Below are positions 44,267-54,621 of a DNA stretch of 64,000 bases, one piece after another. The notes under the pieces are model-generated. The model had not been told where the DNA came from. It searched no databases and saw only the letters and a list, made by a program, of their open reading frames with translations. A program made the position numbers and the translations under genes. Location: contig NC_081183.1 in NCBI RefSeq assembly GCF_029867415.1, positions 36,538,655 to 36,602,654 of the forward strand. The letters are read 5' to 3'. Numbering within the stretch: position 1 is the first letter of the stretch; the number at the start of each line of letters is the position of its first letter. This stretch comes from Vicia villosa (Eukaryota > Streptophyta > Magnoliopsida > Fabales > Fabaceae).

Positions 44267-45371
44267 ATGGTATACCCACCTCCCTCATCTTTCACTACTC
44301 TATTATATCCGTCTCATTTCAACACCACTACGGTTACACCCTCATTTCCTTCTTTTTCATGGAAAAGTCCTCAATCTTATTCCCCTAACATCCCCTTTGC
44401 TACTCCATCACAAAATTTCTCCTATAACCATGGATACACACCACATCAACAACCACCTTACACATTCGCTTATCCTTATCAATCCACTGTCACACATATA
44501 ACACCTTCATCACCTACATATGCATATTCTTTTAACCCAAACATTCATGGTTACCATAACTACAACAACTACCAACACCAACCTTATCAAAATATTCCAA
44601 CATCATCTCAATCCCATTTTCAAGAAGATTTGCAAAAATGTTTTCAAGAATTATCTTAGGCAGAAGAAAAATACAGAGTTATTGATGAACAAATTAAAGC
44701 CTCACATCTTGCTTTTAAAGAAAGATCTCAATAATTAAAAGAAAGATATGTGTTCAAGAGATATTCAAACAAACCTACAGAAATAGAAGAAGAATCAAAC
44801 ATTGAAGCTATTGCTTCCCAACTAAAATTTGTCAAAAACAAAATCACTGTTGTTGAAGCAACTAAACAAAAGGAAAAAGTAGCAGAGCAAAGAGATGAGG
44901 AAGGACTAGTTGTGAAACAAAAGAATGTTTCAAATCTTTCCTTGAAGGCATCTGATTCAGCCAAGTTCACAATGATAAATAAATCATCAAAAGCCAATTT
45001 TGAGTTCTATGAGAAACACACTACGAAAATTGCTTCAAAATTTACTCAAACAGATCTAAAAAATGGAGTCATACCACCACCCTTGATACATTGTAAGTAT
45101 AATAATGTTTTATGTGAGAAGAAATTAGTCGCTGAAACTCTCGCGCCGCCACCAACACCAAAACCACAGGATCGATGCTTCCCCAAATCAATAGTAAGCT
45201 TAAAAGTTTTCTCGCAGATTGAATCCACTTTATCCCCTCAATCAGAACCTCTGCCTACCCAACCGGAACCACCGCATATTCCACTTCAATATTTGCCGAA
45301 GAAACATCATTTTTGTCTAGATCGACGACCTTCTTCAAAGTCACCGGAAGTTGGTCGAACGACGACAATAC
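44267..45371 (+). pseudogene. unknown Pro/Tyr/Ser-rich reading frame, split by a copia insertion
   Basis: One frame of about 368 codons. The first 130 are rich in Pro, Tyr, Ser and Thr; a charged helical part follows (LKFVKNKITVVEATKQKEKV), then a Pro-rich part. In-frame TAG (44657) and TAA (44732) interrupt it. At the AATAC target of the copia element it is cut, but the same frame resumes at 54622 and ends with TAA at 54729-54731. In total it had 404 codons. It starts 34 bases behind a short LTR, so it is probably the protein frame of a non-autonomous element. No known domain is recognised. Confidence 0.6.
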
Positions 45372-46579
45372 TGAAGGATAGAAAAACACTTAGAAAGGGG
45401 GGGATTGAATAAGTGTGACTTTAAAACTTGGACAATAAAAATAAAGTGCACAATTATTTTTATCCTGGTTCGCTGTTAACGAAGCTACTCCAGTCCACCC
45501 CCGCAGAGATGATTTACCTCAACCTGAGGATTTAATCCACTAATCGCACGGATTACAATGGTTTTCCACTTAGTCCACGACTAAGTCTTCCAGAGTCTAC
45601 AGATCACAACTTGATCACTCCAGGAACACTGCTTAGATACCCTCTAAGACTTTTCTAGAGTCTACTGATCAACCTGATCACTCTAGTTACAAACTGCTCA
45701 GCCAACTGCCAAGACTTCCTAGAGTATACTGATCACACGATCACTCTAGTTCCTTACAACTTAATGTAATCTATTCAAGAGTTTACAAATGCTTCTTAAA
45801 AGCTATAATCACAAACTGTGATATTTCTCTTATCGTTTAAGCTTAATCTCACTAAGATATTACAACAGCAATGTAGTGAGCTTTGATGAAGATGAAGATT
45901 CTGAGTTTTGATTTGAACAGAGTTTCAGCAAGTTTGATATAAGTTGTTTTGGTGCAGAATCGTTAACCTTGCTTCTCATCAGAACTTCATATTTATAGGC
46001 GTTGAGAAGATGACCGTTGAATGCATTTAATGCTTTGCGTGTTCCGTACAGCATCGCATTTAATGTTATATGCTTTTGTCAACTACCTCGAGCCTTGTTC
46101 ACGCTGTGTCTACTGACGTTGCCTTTAGTAGCTTTAACGTTCCTTTTGTCAGTCAGCGTAGTCTGCCACGTGTACTTCCTTCTGATCTGATGTTTGTGAA
46201 TATAACGTTTGAATATCATCAGAGTCAAACAGCTTGGTGCATAGCATCTTCTGATCTTCTGACCTTGAAGTGCTTCTGAGCGTGATACCATCTTCTGATC
46301 TTCAGTGCTTCTGATCTCATGTTCTTCTGATGCTTCCATAGACCCATGTTCTGATTCTGCTTCGACCATCTTCTGATGTCTTGCCAGACCATGTTCTGAT
46401 GTTGCATGCTGAACCATTTGAGACACAACTTCTGAGCGCTGAATTATGCGTACTCTTTATATATATTTCCTGAAAGGGAAATTGCATTGGATTAGAGTAC
46501 CATATTATCTTAAGCAAAATTCATATTATTGTTATCATCAAAACTAAGATAATTGATAAGAACAAATCTTGTTCTAACA
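45372..46579 (-). repeat. 3' LTR of the young SIRE-like element
   Basis: 1208 bp, plus-strand tgaaggatag to gttctaaca, with the TATA box near 46453. The polypurine tract (element strand CAAAAAGGGGGAGAT) follows at 46580-46594. Confidence 0.95.
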
Positions 46580-46594
46580 ATCTCCCCCTTTTTG
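46580..46594 (-). other. polypurine tract of the young SIRE-like element
   Basis: Plus-strand atctccccctttttg next to the LTR edge. Two further ctccccctga copies downstream (46697-46745) look like tandem relics of it. Confidence 0.8.
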
Positions 46595-46834
46595 ATGATG
46601 ACAAAAACATATATAAATGATATGAATTTGCGATCAGAAAGAGTAGACGGCAAAAGACAAATTACACAGCTATAGCATAAGCATATGAATATGTCTCCCC
46701 CTGAGATTAACAATCTCCCCCTGAGATAAATAATCTCCCCCTGAAATAAATACTCGAAGAACTTTGATAAAAGACTTCCCTGATTATTTCGGTAGAGACG
46801 ATCATATAAGCTTCTGTCTTCAGAGAATTCATAG

Positions 46835-47155
46835 CTTCTGACTTCTGCTTCCATTGGACAGCTTCAGAACTTGAATTTCTTTAGATCCTTAGAACACTCA
46901 CAGCTTCTGATTCCTGCTTCCATCGTGGACAGCTTCAGAACTTGAATTTCTTTGATCTTCAGAACATTCATAGCTTCTGACTTCTGCTTCCATTCAGGAC
47001 AGCTTCAGAACTTGAATTTCTTTGATCTTCAGAACATTCACAGCTTCTGACTTCTGCTTCCATTCAGGACAGCTTCAGAACTTGAGTTTTCTGGATCTTT
47101 TAGAACATTCACATCTTCTGATTTCTGCTTCCCTCGGATAGCTTCAGAACTTTGA
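46835..47155. repeat. 70-bp tandem repeats in the 3' untranslated region
   Basis: About 4.6 units starting cttctgacttctgcttcc and containing cagcttcagaacttgaattt. They are high-identity, with small length changes. A second, shorter array of gtatcagagc words lies at about 47325-47405. Confidence 0.88.
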
Positions 47156-47864
47156 ATGTCTACCAATCATCACTTCATGCTAGATTTGTATCAGAACATT
47201 GTTGAATGTACCAGAGCATCATCAGAGCATCTCTACATCCTGAAATGTTACAGAACAAAAACTAAACGACAAAAGTCAGCATGAACGAGTTAGAACATAA
47301 AATGTATGTTTGAACACATTATATGTATCAGAGCCATATAGGCTGAAATAATGTATCAGAGCAAATAATGTATCAGAGCCATAACATTATATGTATCAGA
47401 GCAAATAGAATTTTGTCAGAACAGGATAGACAATGATATTCAAATTCTATTATCAGTGCTTCTGATTCTTGCTATCTATGAAGCTTGACAGCACTCAGCT
47501 TGCTTCAGTTTCCAAGAGCTTATTCCTTTTACAGAATAACGCTTCTTATGGTTTTGCTTCTAGTGTTTGCTTCTGAAGATTCACTTCACTTCTGTACCTG
47601 CAAAACACTTAAACCATGTAGAACTTGCAGTTCTTGTTAGTGAATGCAACTGATTAAATCAAATCATTTATCACAGTATTTCTCCCCCTTTTTGTCATAT
47701 CATCAAAAAATAGAAAAGATTCAGATGAATAAAACAGAACACATGGAGGAAGAAGATGATTTCATTAAGGTTCAACCAATGGGTACAAAAGTACAGGATG
47801 AAAAGATCAGATGCACAGAAACAAAACAGATGCAAAGAAAAGAAAGAAACAACACAGACTCAAT

Positions 47865-50606
47865 CTAAGATGGCCCTAGTCTTGACAAGATCTTGGCCAG
47901 CATCTCTTTAACATCGTTGTTGTGTCCTTCTTGCCTTTCAATGAAAGCATCATACTTGTCATTGAGTGAGCTTTGCTCATCCTGTCTCCTCTGAATCGCT
48001 TTTAGAGTCCTTGCAAGACGAGAAGGTTCATCAGAAGAAGCTTCACCGCTTTCAACCACAGGAATGGCATGTTGATCTGCAGCTTCCATAGAAGTATCAT
48101 TTGCTGGGATATCCTCAACAGGGTCTGATTCAGCAACATGATCTTCAGCATCTGCTTCTTGCATAGAAGCATCACCATATTCTGCAGCAGGAATTTCCGA
48201 GTCTCCATTCTCAAGTGCCTGAAGAATGGCAGCTAGATTCCTGGGAGCAGAAGGACCTTCAACTACTGGTGGGTCAACAACTTCTGGAATGACCAAGTTT
48301 GGATCTTTCTCAGACGGGTTTTCCCTCAGATAGTCAAAGAGAGTCTTGAAATCTCCGAGCAGAACAGGATATTGAGGTATCCAAACCACAATCTCCCTGC
48401 AAGGATTTGCTTCCAATGCAGCAGCGAGTCTTAATTGTTCCATCTCATCCAAGAAGGGCTTCTCTTCCAAAAGATATCTTCCTTTGAGACGAGCAAACCA
48501 GAAGTCTTCATAATTCCTCAGAATTCCACGAGGCCGTGGGGCAGCAGCTACACAGGCTTCCTGAAGTTCTAAAAACAGAGCATCTGATTCTCTGCGAAAG
48601 ATCCTCCAGAAGTTCCGCATAGCAACATCATTCAATCCAGAACTTTCAGCGAGTCTGAGAGTATCAAAGGTACTTCTGAGATTCCTCTTTATGTTTTCAA
48701 AAACTACACCAATAGGATATACGGGGCGGGATTTTATTTGGGTTTTTGAAAAGGCAGGTTTGGAAGTGAAGTACGAATGAGGTTCTCTATCCAACCTATA
48801 AGAAGATTCTGCTTCAGTATCAGAATCTAACACTACCACTTCAGCTTCAGGTCGAGGCTTGGGAGTGTAGTTGCAATCACGGAGCAGCTGCTCATGTGAT
48901 GCAGAGGTTGGAAAAGGAGAATCACAAGGATTGTTTTGAGAGGTGGAGGGAGTATGTTCAAGAGTGGCGTTGAGAGAAGGTTGAGATGGAAGGAGAGTTT
49001 GAAGGGGTGGTATATCCAGAACAGGATTTATGGTAGGTGGAGAGGAAGGAATAGTTAAAGGAGAAGATGGAGGTGTAAGAACATGGACAAAAACAGGTGA
49101 TTCTGATGTGGCTTTTTCTGGTTCAGGTGTAGGGACAATCTCTATTGGTGCAGCTTCTGAACAAACAGCAGAAACAGAATTAGGTTCAGAAATGCATATA
49201 CCTTTGGAACCTCTCAGAAAAGCTTTGGCCACATCCTCAGTCTTTTTCTGCTTCTTACTCTTCGGCTCTTCAATAACCTTTGCTTTGCCGCTAGCGATTT
49301 CTTTCCTTCTGACATAAGCCAGAACTTCTGGTTGATTCTCAGCCTCTTGAGCAGCATTTTCTTCATCTGAGCTTTGAATAATCATCTTCCTTTTTCTGAT
49401 TTTCTTCTTCTCAACAACTTCAACAATTTCAGCATCGTTATTTGACTTCTTCTTCTTTTTCTCAGCTTCTTTCTTTTTCTTCTCAAAATCAGCAGAGACA
49501 GCCTTAGCAACCTTTGCAATGACTTCTTCTGGGATCACTTCTTTATTGGTGATAGCAGCAGGATGATCAAACTTTCTTTTGGTCCTTTCCTCCTTCTTAC
49601 GATTCACTTTAATAGGAGCACCTTTGTCTTGATCTTTAAGACTCTTATCCTCTTTTTGTGATTTCAGATACTTAGTTCTGACTTGTGGTACCTCACTATT
49701 GAAGAAGGTTTTGAATTCAGCAAGAACTGGCTCTCTTCTGATTGTTGTTCCAGCAAGAGGTTGAGGAGTCTTAATGATAGCCTTAATCACGTTCATCCTC
49801 TTTAAAGTGAATGCGTTCAGACAAGCCCCAGATGTGACAGCAAGGTCTTTCACAATACCTTCAGATTCCAGACTCTCAACAATCTTGGAATGCACCAGAA
49901 GGTTTGTAATGATTCTACCAAAAGGAATGATAGTTCCACCATTTTCTTTTCTGAAAGCGTTTCTGGAATCCTTTACTGCTTTCCACATATGGTTGAAGAT
50001 AATGTAAACCACATCAACCTTCTTCTGAGTGGCAATACAATAAAGAATATATTTTTGCTCATTGTTTATGAAGTCAGCGGCATGTGTCGCTTTCCTATGG
50101 TAGAAGCACCCAAGAATGATCTTTGTCCAGATTTTGTAGATATCTCTCAATTCCTTGACGTGTTTTGTTTTCTTGATATTTGAATAGAGAGTGGATAGAA
50201 CATCTTCCCAATCTTCCCTTTTATCGATTTCAAAAGCTCCTTCCGCGTTCTTCAAATCAAACATCACTCTTAGGATGTTTTCAGTAATAACAACAGACTT
50301 TCCATGGACGAAAGAAAGTATTGATTTTGGAGCAACCACAGCATGTGCCCAGAACTCCTTGACAAGATCTGGATAAACTGGGCCAACGAACTCAGCAAAC
50401 AACGAGGTCCATCCTTGAAAGATGATGTCTTCTTTAAGATTAAATCCATGTTCTTCAAGGTTGTCAAAGTCAACAATAAGTTCACATAGAACTTCTAATT
50501 TGTTTTTGGGAATAGAGCATGCAACAACAGGAGTAAGTTGCAACGTTTCTTCTTGGAGATGAAGAGGAACAGATGACTCAGCATTTTGGGATGAGAAGGC
50601 AGCCAT
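47865..50606 (-). CDS. extra ORF of the SIRE-like element (putative plant transposon protein type), 913 aa
   Basis: Uninterrupted frame in element sense between the pol residue and the 3' LTR, the place of the env-like frame in SIRE elements. I choose ATG 50606 (context ACAAATGGCTGCC) over the upstream in-frame ATG 50633. Residues about 40-250 form a globular region (FVGPVYPDLVKEFWAH, FVHGKSVVITENILRVMF) resembling the domain annotated as putative plant transposon protein (Pfam family remembered as PF20167). A Lys/Glu-rich coiled region (about 330-460) follows, then a Pro/Ser-rich stretch (about 490-600), a second helical block with FWFARLKGRYLLEE, an acidic part and a C-terminal coiled coil. 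No signal peptide or clear membrane segment is seen, so an envelope role is not supported. Function unknown; nuclear or gag-associated roles are guesses. Confidence 0.8.
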   Translation of the reverse strand: MAAFSSQNAESSVPLHLQEETLQLTPVVACSIPKNKLEVLCELIVDFDNLEEHGFNLKEDIIFQGWTSLFAEFVGPVYPDLVKEFWAHAVVAPKSILSFVHGKSVVITENILRVMFDLKNAEGAFEIDKREDWEDVLSTLYSNIKKTKHVKELRDIYKIWTKIILGCFYHRKATHAADFINNEQKYILYCIATQKKVDVVYIIFNHMWKAVKDSRNAFRKENGGTIIPFGRIITNLLVHSKIVESLESEGIVKDLAVTSGACLNAFTLKRMNVIKAIIKTPQPLAGTTIRREPVLAEFKTFFNSEVPQVRTKYLKSQKEDKSLKDQDKGAPIKVNRKKEERTKRKFDHPAAITNKEVIPEEVIAKVAKAVSADFEKKKKEAEKKKKKSNNDAEIVEVVEKKKIRKRKMIIQSSDEENAAQEAENQPEVLAYVRRKEIASGKAKVIEEPKSKKQKKTEDVAKAFLRGSKGICISEPNSVSAVCSEAAPIEIVPTPEPEKATSESPVFVHVLTPPSSPLTIPSSPPTINPVLDIPPLQTLLPSQPSLNATLEHTPSTSQNNPCDSPFPTSASHEQLLRDCNYTPKPRPEAEVVVLDSDTEAESSYRLDREPHSYFTSKPAFSKTQIKSRPVYPIGVVFENIKRNLRSTFDTLRLAESSGLNDVAMRNFWRIFRRESDALFLELQEACVAAAPRPRGILRNYEDFWFARLKGRYLLEEKPFLDEMEQLRLAAALEANPCREIVVWIPQYPVLLGDFKTLFDYLRENPSEKDPNLVIPEVVDPPVVEGPSAPRNLAAILQALENGDSEIPAAEYGDASMQEADAEDHVAESDPVEDIPANDTSMEAADQHAIPVVESGEASSDEPSRLARTLKAIQRRQDEQSSLNDKYDAFIERQEGHNNDVKEMLAKILSRLGPS

Positions 50607-50768
50607 TTGTGCAGAATGACCAGAAACGAGCAAGAGAAGCGAACTGGGTTTTCGATTAGGGTTTTTAGAAAACGGCTAAGAACTTTTCAAACGGGAGAAT
50701 GCAAAGAGAGAGAGAGAGAGACAAGGGAGCGAAAAAGATGTAAGATATGATTTGAAAAGAATATATAG
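50607..50768 (-). promoter_or_regulatory. possible own promoter and leader of the extra ORF
   Basis: On the minus strand CTATATATTC (50768-50760) could be a TATA box about 155 bases before the ATG. A CT microsatellite (50722-50706) and the telo-box AAACCCTAA (50664-50656) follow, both common in leaders of plant housekeeping genes. The arrangement looks like a cellular promoter rather than retrotransposon sequence. It is inference without expression data. Confidence 0.5.
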
Positions 50769-51407
50769 AGACGGATTTGAAAAGAAAAAAATAAGAAATA
50801 TAAATTGAACAGTTCCAGAATCAAAGGAAATCAATTTTATTAAATGATGAGTGACGTGAGGAGAGAGAACGAGGTAAATGAAATGATTTAAAATAGTTAC
50901 CTAGGTCGGCGTCTTTTCAACTGCACGTTTTGTACAAACCGCACAGACACATGTTCATCATCAGATAATAGATGACAGCTGTAAATATCAGAGAGATTTT
51001 ACGCCTTCAAATTCTGATTACTGCTTCTGAATTGATCTAATTTCTCTTCTGGAAATACTCCGTCTGAAGTGTGCTGATATAAGTCTGAATGATCTTCTGA
51101 TCCATTACTTCTGATGTACACAGCTTCTGGAGGTTTACTTCTTTGTTCTGCAGCTTCTGATAAGACAAAACTGTATCTGCAGAAATTCTTAAGCTCTTTG
51201 TTTCATCAGAAACAAGTTTATCATCAAAACAGATGTTTATTGATTTGTCCACAATCAATGTTTCAATGTTGTATACTCTGTAGCCTTTTGAGCGTTCAGA
51301 ATATCCAAGAAAGAAACATCAAAGCCTTAGAGGTAAACATCATAGATGGTTCCAAGACTAATAAGCTTCTTTTCTGAATTCCTACAAACATAGTCTCTTC
51401 AACAGAT
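50769..51407 (-). pseudogene. residue of pol (integrase end, protease start)
   Basis: 51037-51305 in the minus sense still matches the end of the integrase region of the copy at 201-1793 (for example SINI.FDDKL). Just before gag the protease start survives in altered form. The stretch between is deleted with a junction near 51310-51330. RT and RNase H are entirely absent. 50769-51036 shows nothing recognisable. Confidence 0.75.
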
Positions 51408-53321
51408 TTAAGAACCAGAACTTGGAAGACAATCTTTCTTCCCTTCAAGTGTTGAGAGCAACTTGAGTCCAGGTGTCATGTCATGTTGAATGTTGTCTTC
51501 TTTGTTATCAAGAGAATCTGCAAAAGAAATAATCTTTTTCTTTGGTACCCACATCTTCTTGGGTCCTTTCTTGTTAGATTTTCTCAAGTTCTGATTGAAC
51601 TTGGGTTTGACATTATAAGCGATAGGAGGAGCAGCATGATAATTTTTAATATGAGTTTCATGATATTTCCTAGGTTGTGTCACATGCTTCTTGGTGTGTG
51701 TTATGTGAAAACTTTGTGCATGTGAAGTGTGCCTAATATCATGAGAGTGGCCATACTTGAACTGATCATACAATGGCTTGTATGTGAGTTTCATTTCATC
51801 AACAGGTTCAAGTTTGTATGGGGTTTCATCCTCATAACCAATGCCAACTCTTTTGTTTCCAGATACGGCATATATCATAGAAGCTAGCTGACTTCTGCCA
51901 ATACTTCTAGATAAGAACTTCCTGAAACTTAAATCATATTCTTTCAGAATATGGTTTAGACTAGGAGTGGATTTTTCTGAATTAGAAGGAGATCCAACAT
52001 CATTGGATAATTTTAAAAGTTTACCTTTCAATTCAGAATTTTCCAATTCAAGCCTCTTTGTTTCAAATTCAAATAGCTTTTTCAGCTTTTTGTATTTAAT
52101 ACAAATCTGAGACTTGGATTCCAGAAGTTCAGTTAATCCGGAAACTAACTCATCTCTAGTAAGTTCAGAAAATACCTCTTCAGAATCTGATTCTGATGTA
52201 GATTCTGATCCGTCATCTTCTGTCGCCATCAGCGCACAGTTAGCCTGCTCATCTTCTGAATCATCTTCTGACTCATCCCAGGTTGCCATAAGACCTTTCT
52301 TCTTATGAAACTTCTTCTTGGGATTCTCCTTCTGAAGATTTGGACATTCATTCCTGAAGTGTCCTGGTTCATTGCATTCATAGCACATGACCTTCTTCTT
52401 GTCAGATCTTCTGTCATCAGAAGATTCTCCATGTTCAAATCTCTTTGAACTTCTGAAGCCTCTGAACTTCCTTTGCTTGCTCTTCCAGAGTTGATTTACC
52501 CTTCTGGAAATCATGGACAGTTCATCTTCTTCTTCAGATTCTGATTCTTCAGGATCTTCTTCTCTAGCCTGAAAAGCGTTAGTGCATTTCTTGATATTTG
52601 ATTTTAATGCAATAGACTTACCTTTCTTTTGAGGCTCATTTGCGTCCAGCTCTATTTCATGACTTCTCAAGGCACTGATAAGCTCTTCCAGAGAAACTTC
52701 ATTCAGATTCTTTGCAATCTTGAATGCAGTCACCATAGGACCCCATTTTCTGGGTAAGCTTCTGATGATCTTCTTTACATGATCAGCCTTGGTGTATCCC
52801 TTGTCAAGAACTCTCAATCCAGCAGTAAGAGTTTGAAATCTTGAAAACATCTTTTCAATGTCTTCATCATCCTCCATCTTGAAGGCTTCATACTTCTGGA
52901 TTAAGGCAAGAGCTTTTGTCTCCTTGACTTGAGCATTTCCTTCATGAGTCATTTTCAAGGACTCATATATATCATAGGCTGTTTCCCTGTTTGATATTTT
53001 CTCATACTCAACATGAGAAATAGCATTCAGCAAAACAGTTCTGCATTTATGATGATTCCTGAAATGCTTCTTTTGATCATCATTCATTTCTTGCCTTGTT
53101 AGCTTTACGCCTCTGGCATTTACAGGATGTTTGTAACCATCCATCAGAAGATCCCATAGATCACCATCTAGACCAAGAAAGTAACTTTCCAGTTTATCTT
53201 TCCAGTATTCAAAGTTTTCACCCTCAAATACCGGCGGTCTTGTATAACCATTGTTACCGTTGTATTGCTCAGCAGAGCCAGATGTAGATGCAGGTGGATT
53301 TGTCGGAGTTTCACCAGCCAT
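51408..53321 (-). CDS. copia gag (capsid/nucleocapsid), 637 aa
   Basis: Intact frame, homologous along its whole length to the gag at 1678-3600. UBN2-type gag domain in the first 230 residues, CCHC zinc knuckle CYECNEPGHFRNEC near residue 312, and Ser/Glu/Asp-rich segments on both sides. Compared with the other copy it lacks part of the second Ser-Glu-Asp repeat and has a slightly different tail. The protease remnant lies in the +1 frame at its end, as in the other copy. An intact gag in an element without pol suggests selection for, or recent origin of, particle formation. Confidence 0.92.
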   Translation of the reverse strand: MAGETPTNPPASTSGSAEQYNGNNGYTRPPVFEGENFEYWKDKLESYFLGLDGDLWDLLMDGYKHPVNARGVKLTRQEMNDDQKKHFRNHHKCRTVLLNAISHVEYEKISNRETAYDIYESLKMTHEGNAQVKETKALALIQKYEAFKMEDDEDIEKMFSRFQTLTAGLRVLDKGYTKADHVKKIIRSLPRKWGPMVTAFKIAKNLNEVSLEELISALRSHEIELDANEPQKKGKSIALKSNIKKCTNAFQAREEDPEESESEEEDELSMISRRVNQLWKSKQRKFRGFRSSKRFEHGESSDDRRSDKKKVMCYECNEPGHFRNECPNLQKENPKKKFHKKKGLMATWDESEDDSEDEQANCALMATEDDGSESTSESDSEEVFSELTRDELVSGLTELLESKSQICIKYKKLKKLFEFETKRLELENSELKGKLLKLSNDVGSPSNSEKSTPSLNHILKEYDLSFRKFLSRSIGRSQLASMIYAVSGNKRVGIGYEDETPYKLEPVDEMKLTYKPLYDQFKYGHSHDIRHTSHAQSFHITHTKKHVTQPRKYHETHIKNYHAAPPIAYNVKPKFNQNLRKSNKKGPKKMWVPKKKIISFADSLDNKEDNIQHDMTPGLKLLSTLEGKKDCLPSSGS

Positions 53322-53394
53322 CTTTTAAATGAAGCGTTTTTCTCTTCCTGAATCTTTTCTAAACACGGTTAAGTGCTTGCACCTTAGAACCGGC

Positions 53395-53407
53395 GCTCTG
53401 ATGCCAA
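53395..53407 (-). other. primer binding site of the young SIRE-like element
   Basis: Minus strand TTGGCATCAGAGC, one base inside the LTR; identical to the site at 3673-3685. Confidence 0.75.
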
Positions 53408-53408
53408 T

Positions 53409-54616
53409 TGAAGGATAGAAAAACACTTAGAAAGGGGGGGATTGAATAAGTGTGACTTTAAAACTTGGACAATAAAAATAAAGTGCACAATTATTTTTAT
53501 CCTGGTTCGCTGTTAACGAAGCTACTCCAGTCCACCCCCGCAGAGATGATTTACCTCAACCTGAGGATTTAATCCACTAATCGCACGGATTACAATGGTT
53601 TTCCACTTAGTCCACGACTAAGTCTTCCAGAGTCTACAGATCACAACTTGATCACTCCAGGAACACTGCTTAGATACCCTCTAAGACTTTTCTAGAGTCT
53701 ACTGATCAACCTGATCACTCTAGTTACAAACTGCTCAGCCAACTGCCAAGACTTCCTAGAGTATACTGATCACACGATCACTCTAGTTCCTTACAACTTA
53801 ATGTAATCTATTCAAGAGTTTACAAATGCTTCTTAAAAGCTATAATCACAAACTGTGATATTTCTCTTATCGTTTAAGCTTAATCTCACTAAGATATTAC
53901 AACAGCAATGTAGTGAGCTTTGATGAAGATGAAGATTCTGAGTTTTGATTTGAACAGAGTTTCAGCAAGTTTGATATAAGTTGTTTTGGTGCAGAATCGT
54001 TAACCTTGCTTCTCATCAGAACTTCATATTTATAGGCGTTGAGAAGATGACCGTTGAATGCATTTAATGCTTTGCGTGTTCCGTACAGCATCGCATTTAA
54101 TGTTATATGCTTTTGTCAACTACCTCGAGCCTTGTTCACGCTGTGTCTACTGACGTTGCCTTTAGTAGCTTTAACGTTCCTTTTGTCAGTCAGCGTAGTC
54201 TGCCACGTGTACTTCCTTCTGATCTGATGTTTGTGAATATAACGTTTGAATATCATCAGAGTCAAACAGCTTGGTGCATAGCATCTTCTGATCTTCTGAC
54301 CTTGAAGTGCTTCTGAGCGTGATACCATCTTCTGATCTTCAGTGCTTCTGATCTCATGTTCTTCTGATGCTTCCATAGACCCATGTTCTGATTCTGCTTC
54401 GACCATCTTCTGATGTCTTGCCAGACCATGTTCTGATGTTGCATGCTGAACCATTTGAGACACAACTTCTGAGCGCTGAATTATGCGTACTCTTTATATA
54501 TATTTCCTGAAAGGGAAATTGCATTGGATTAGAGTACCATATTATCTTAAGCAAAATTCATATTATTGTTATCATCAAAACTAAGATAATTGATAAGAAC
54601 AAATCTTGTTCTAACA
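53409..54616 (-). repeat. 5' LTR of the young SIRE-like element
   Basis: 1208 bp. No difference from 45372-46579 was found when the two were read side by side. TATA box near 54491. Confidence 0.95.
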
Positions 54617-54621
54617 AATAC

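Larger units (their letters stand above)
45372..54616 (-). mobile_element. young SIRE-like copia element with gag and an extra ORF, pol deleted (9245 bp)
   Basis: Flanked by AATAC (45367-45371 and 54617-54621). The two LTRs of 1208 bp read identical base for base in my comparison. In element sense: LTR, initiator-Met type primer site, intact gag (637 aa), a residue of protease and integrase end, a separate 913-codon frame, tandem repeats, polypurine tract, LTR. RT, RNase H and the integrase core are gone. Identical LTRs mean a very recent insertion, so enzymes came from another copy. Confidence 0.95.

Noticed and set aside
47865..50633. Envelope-like glycoprotein
   Set aside because: No signal peptide, no clear membrane segments, many charged coiled regions; position alone does not support env.
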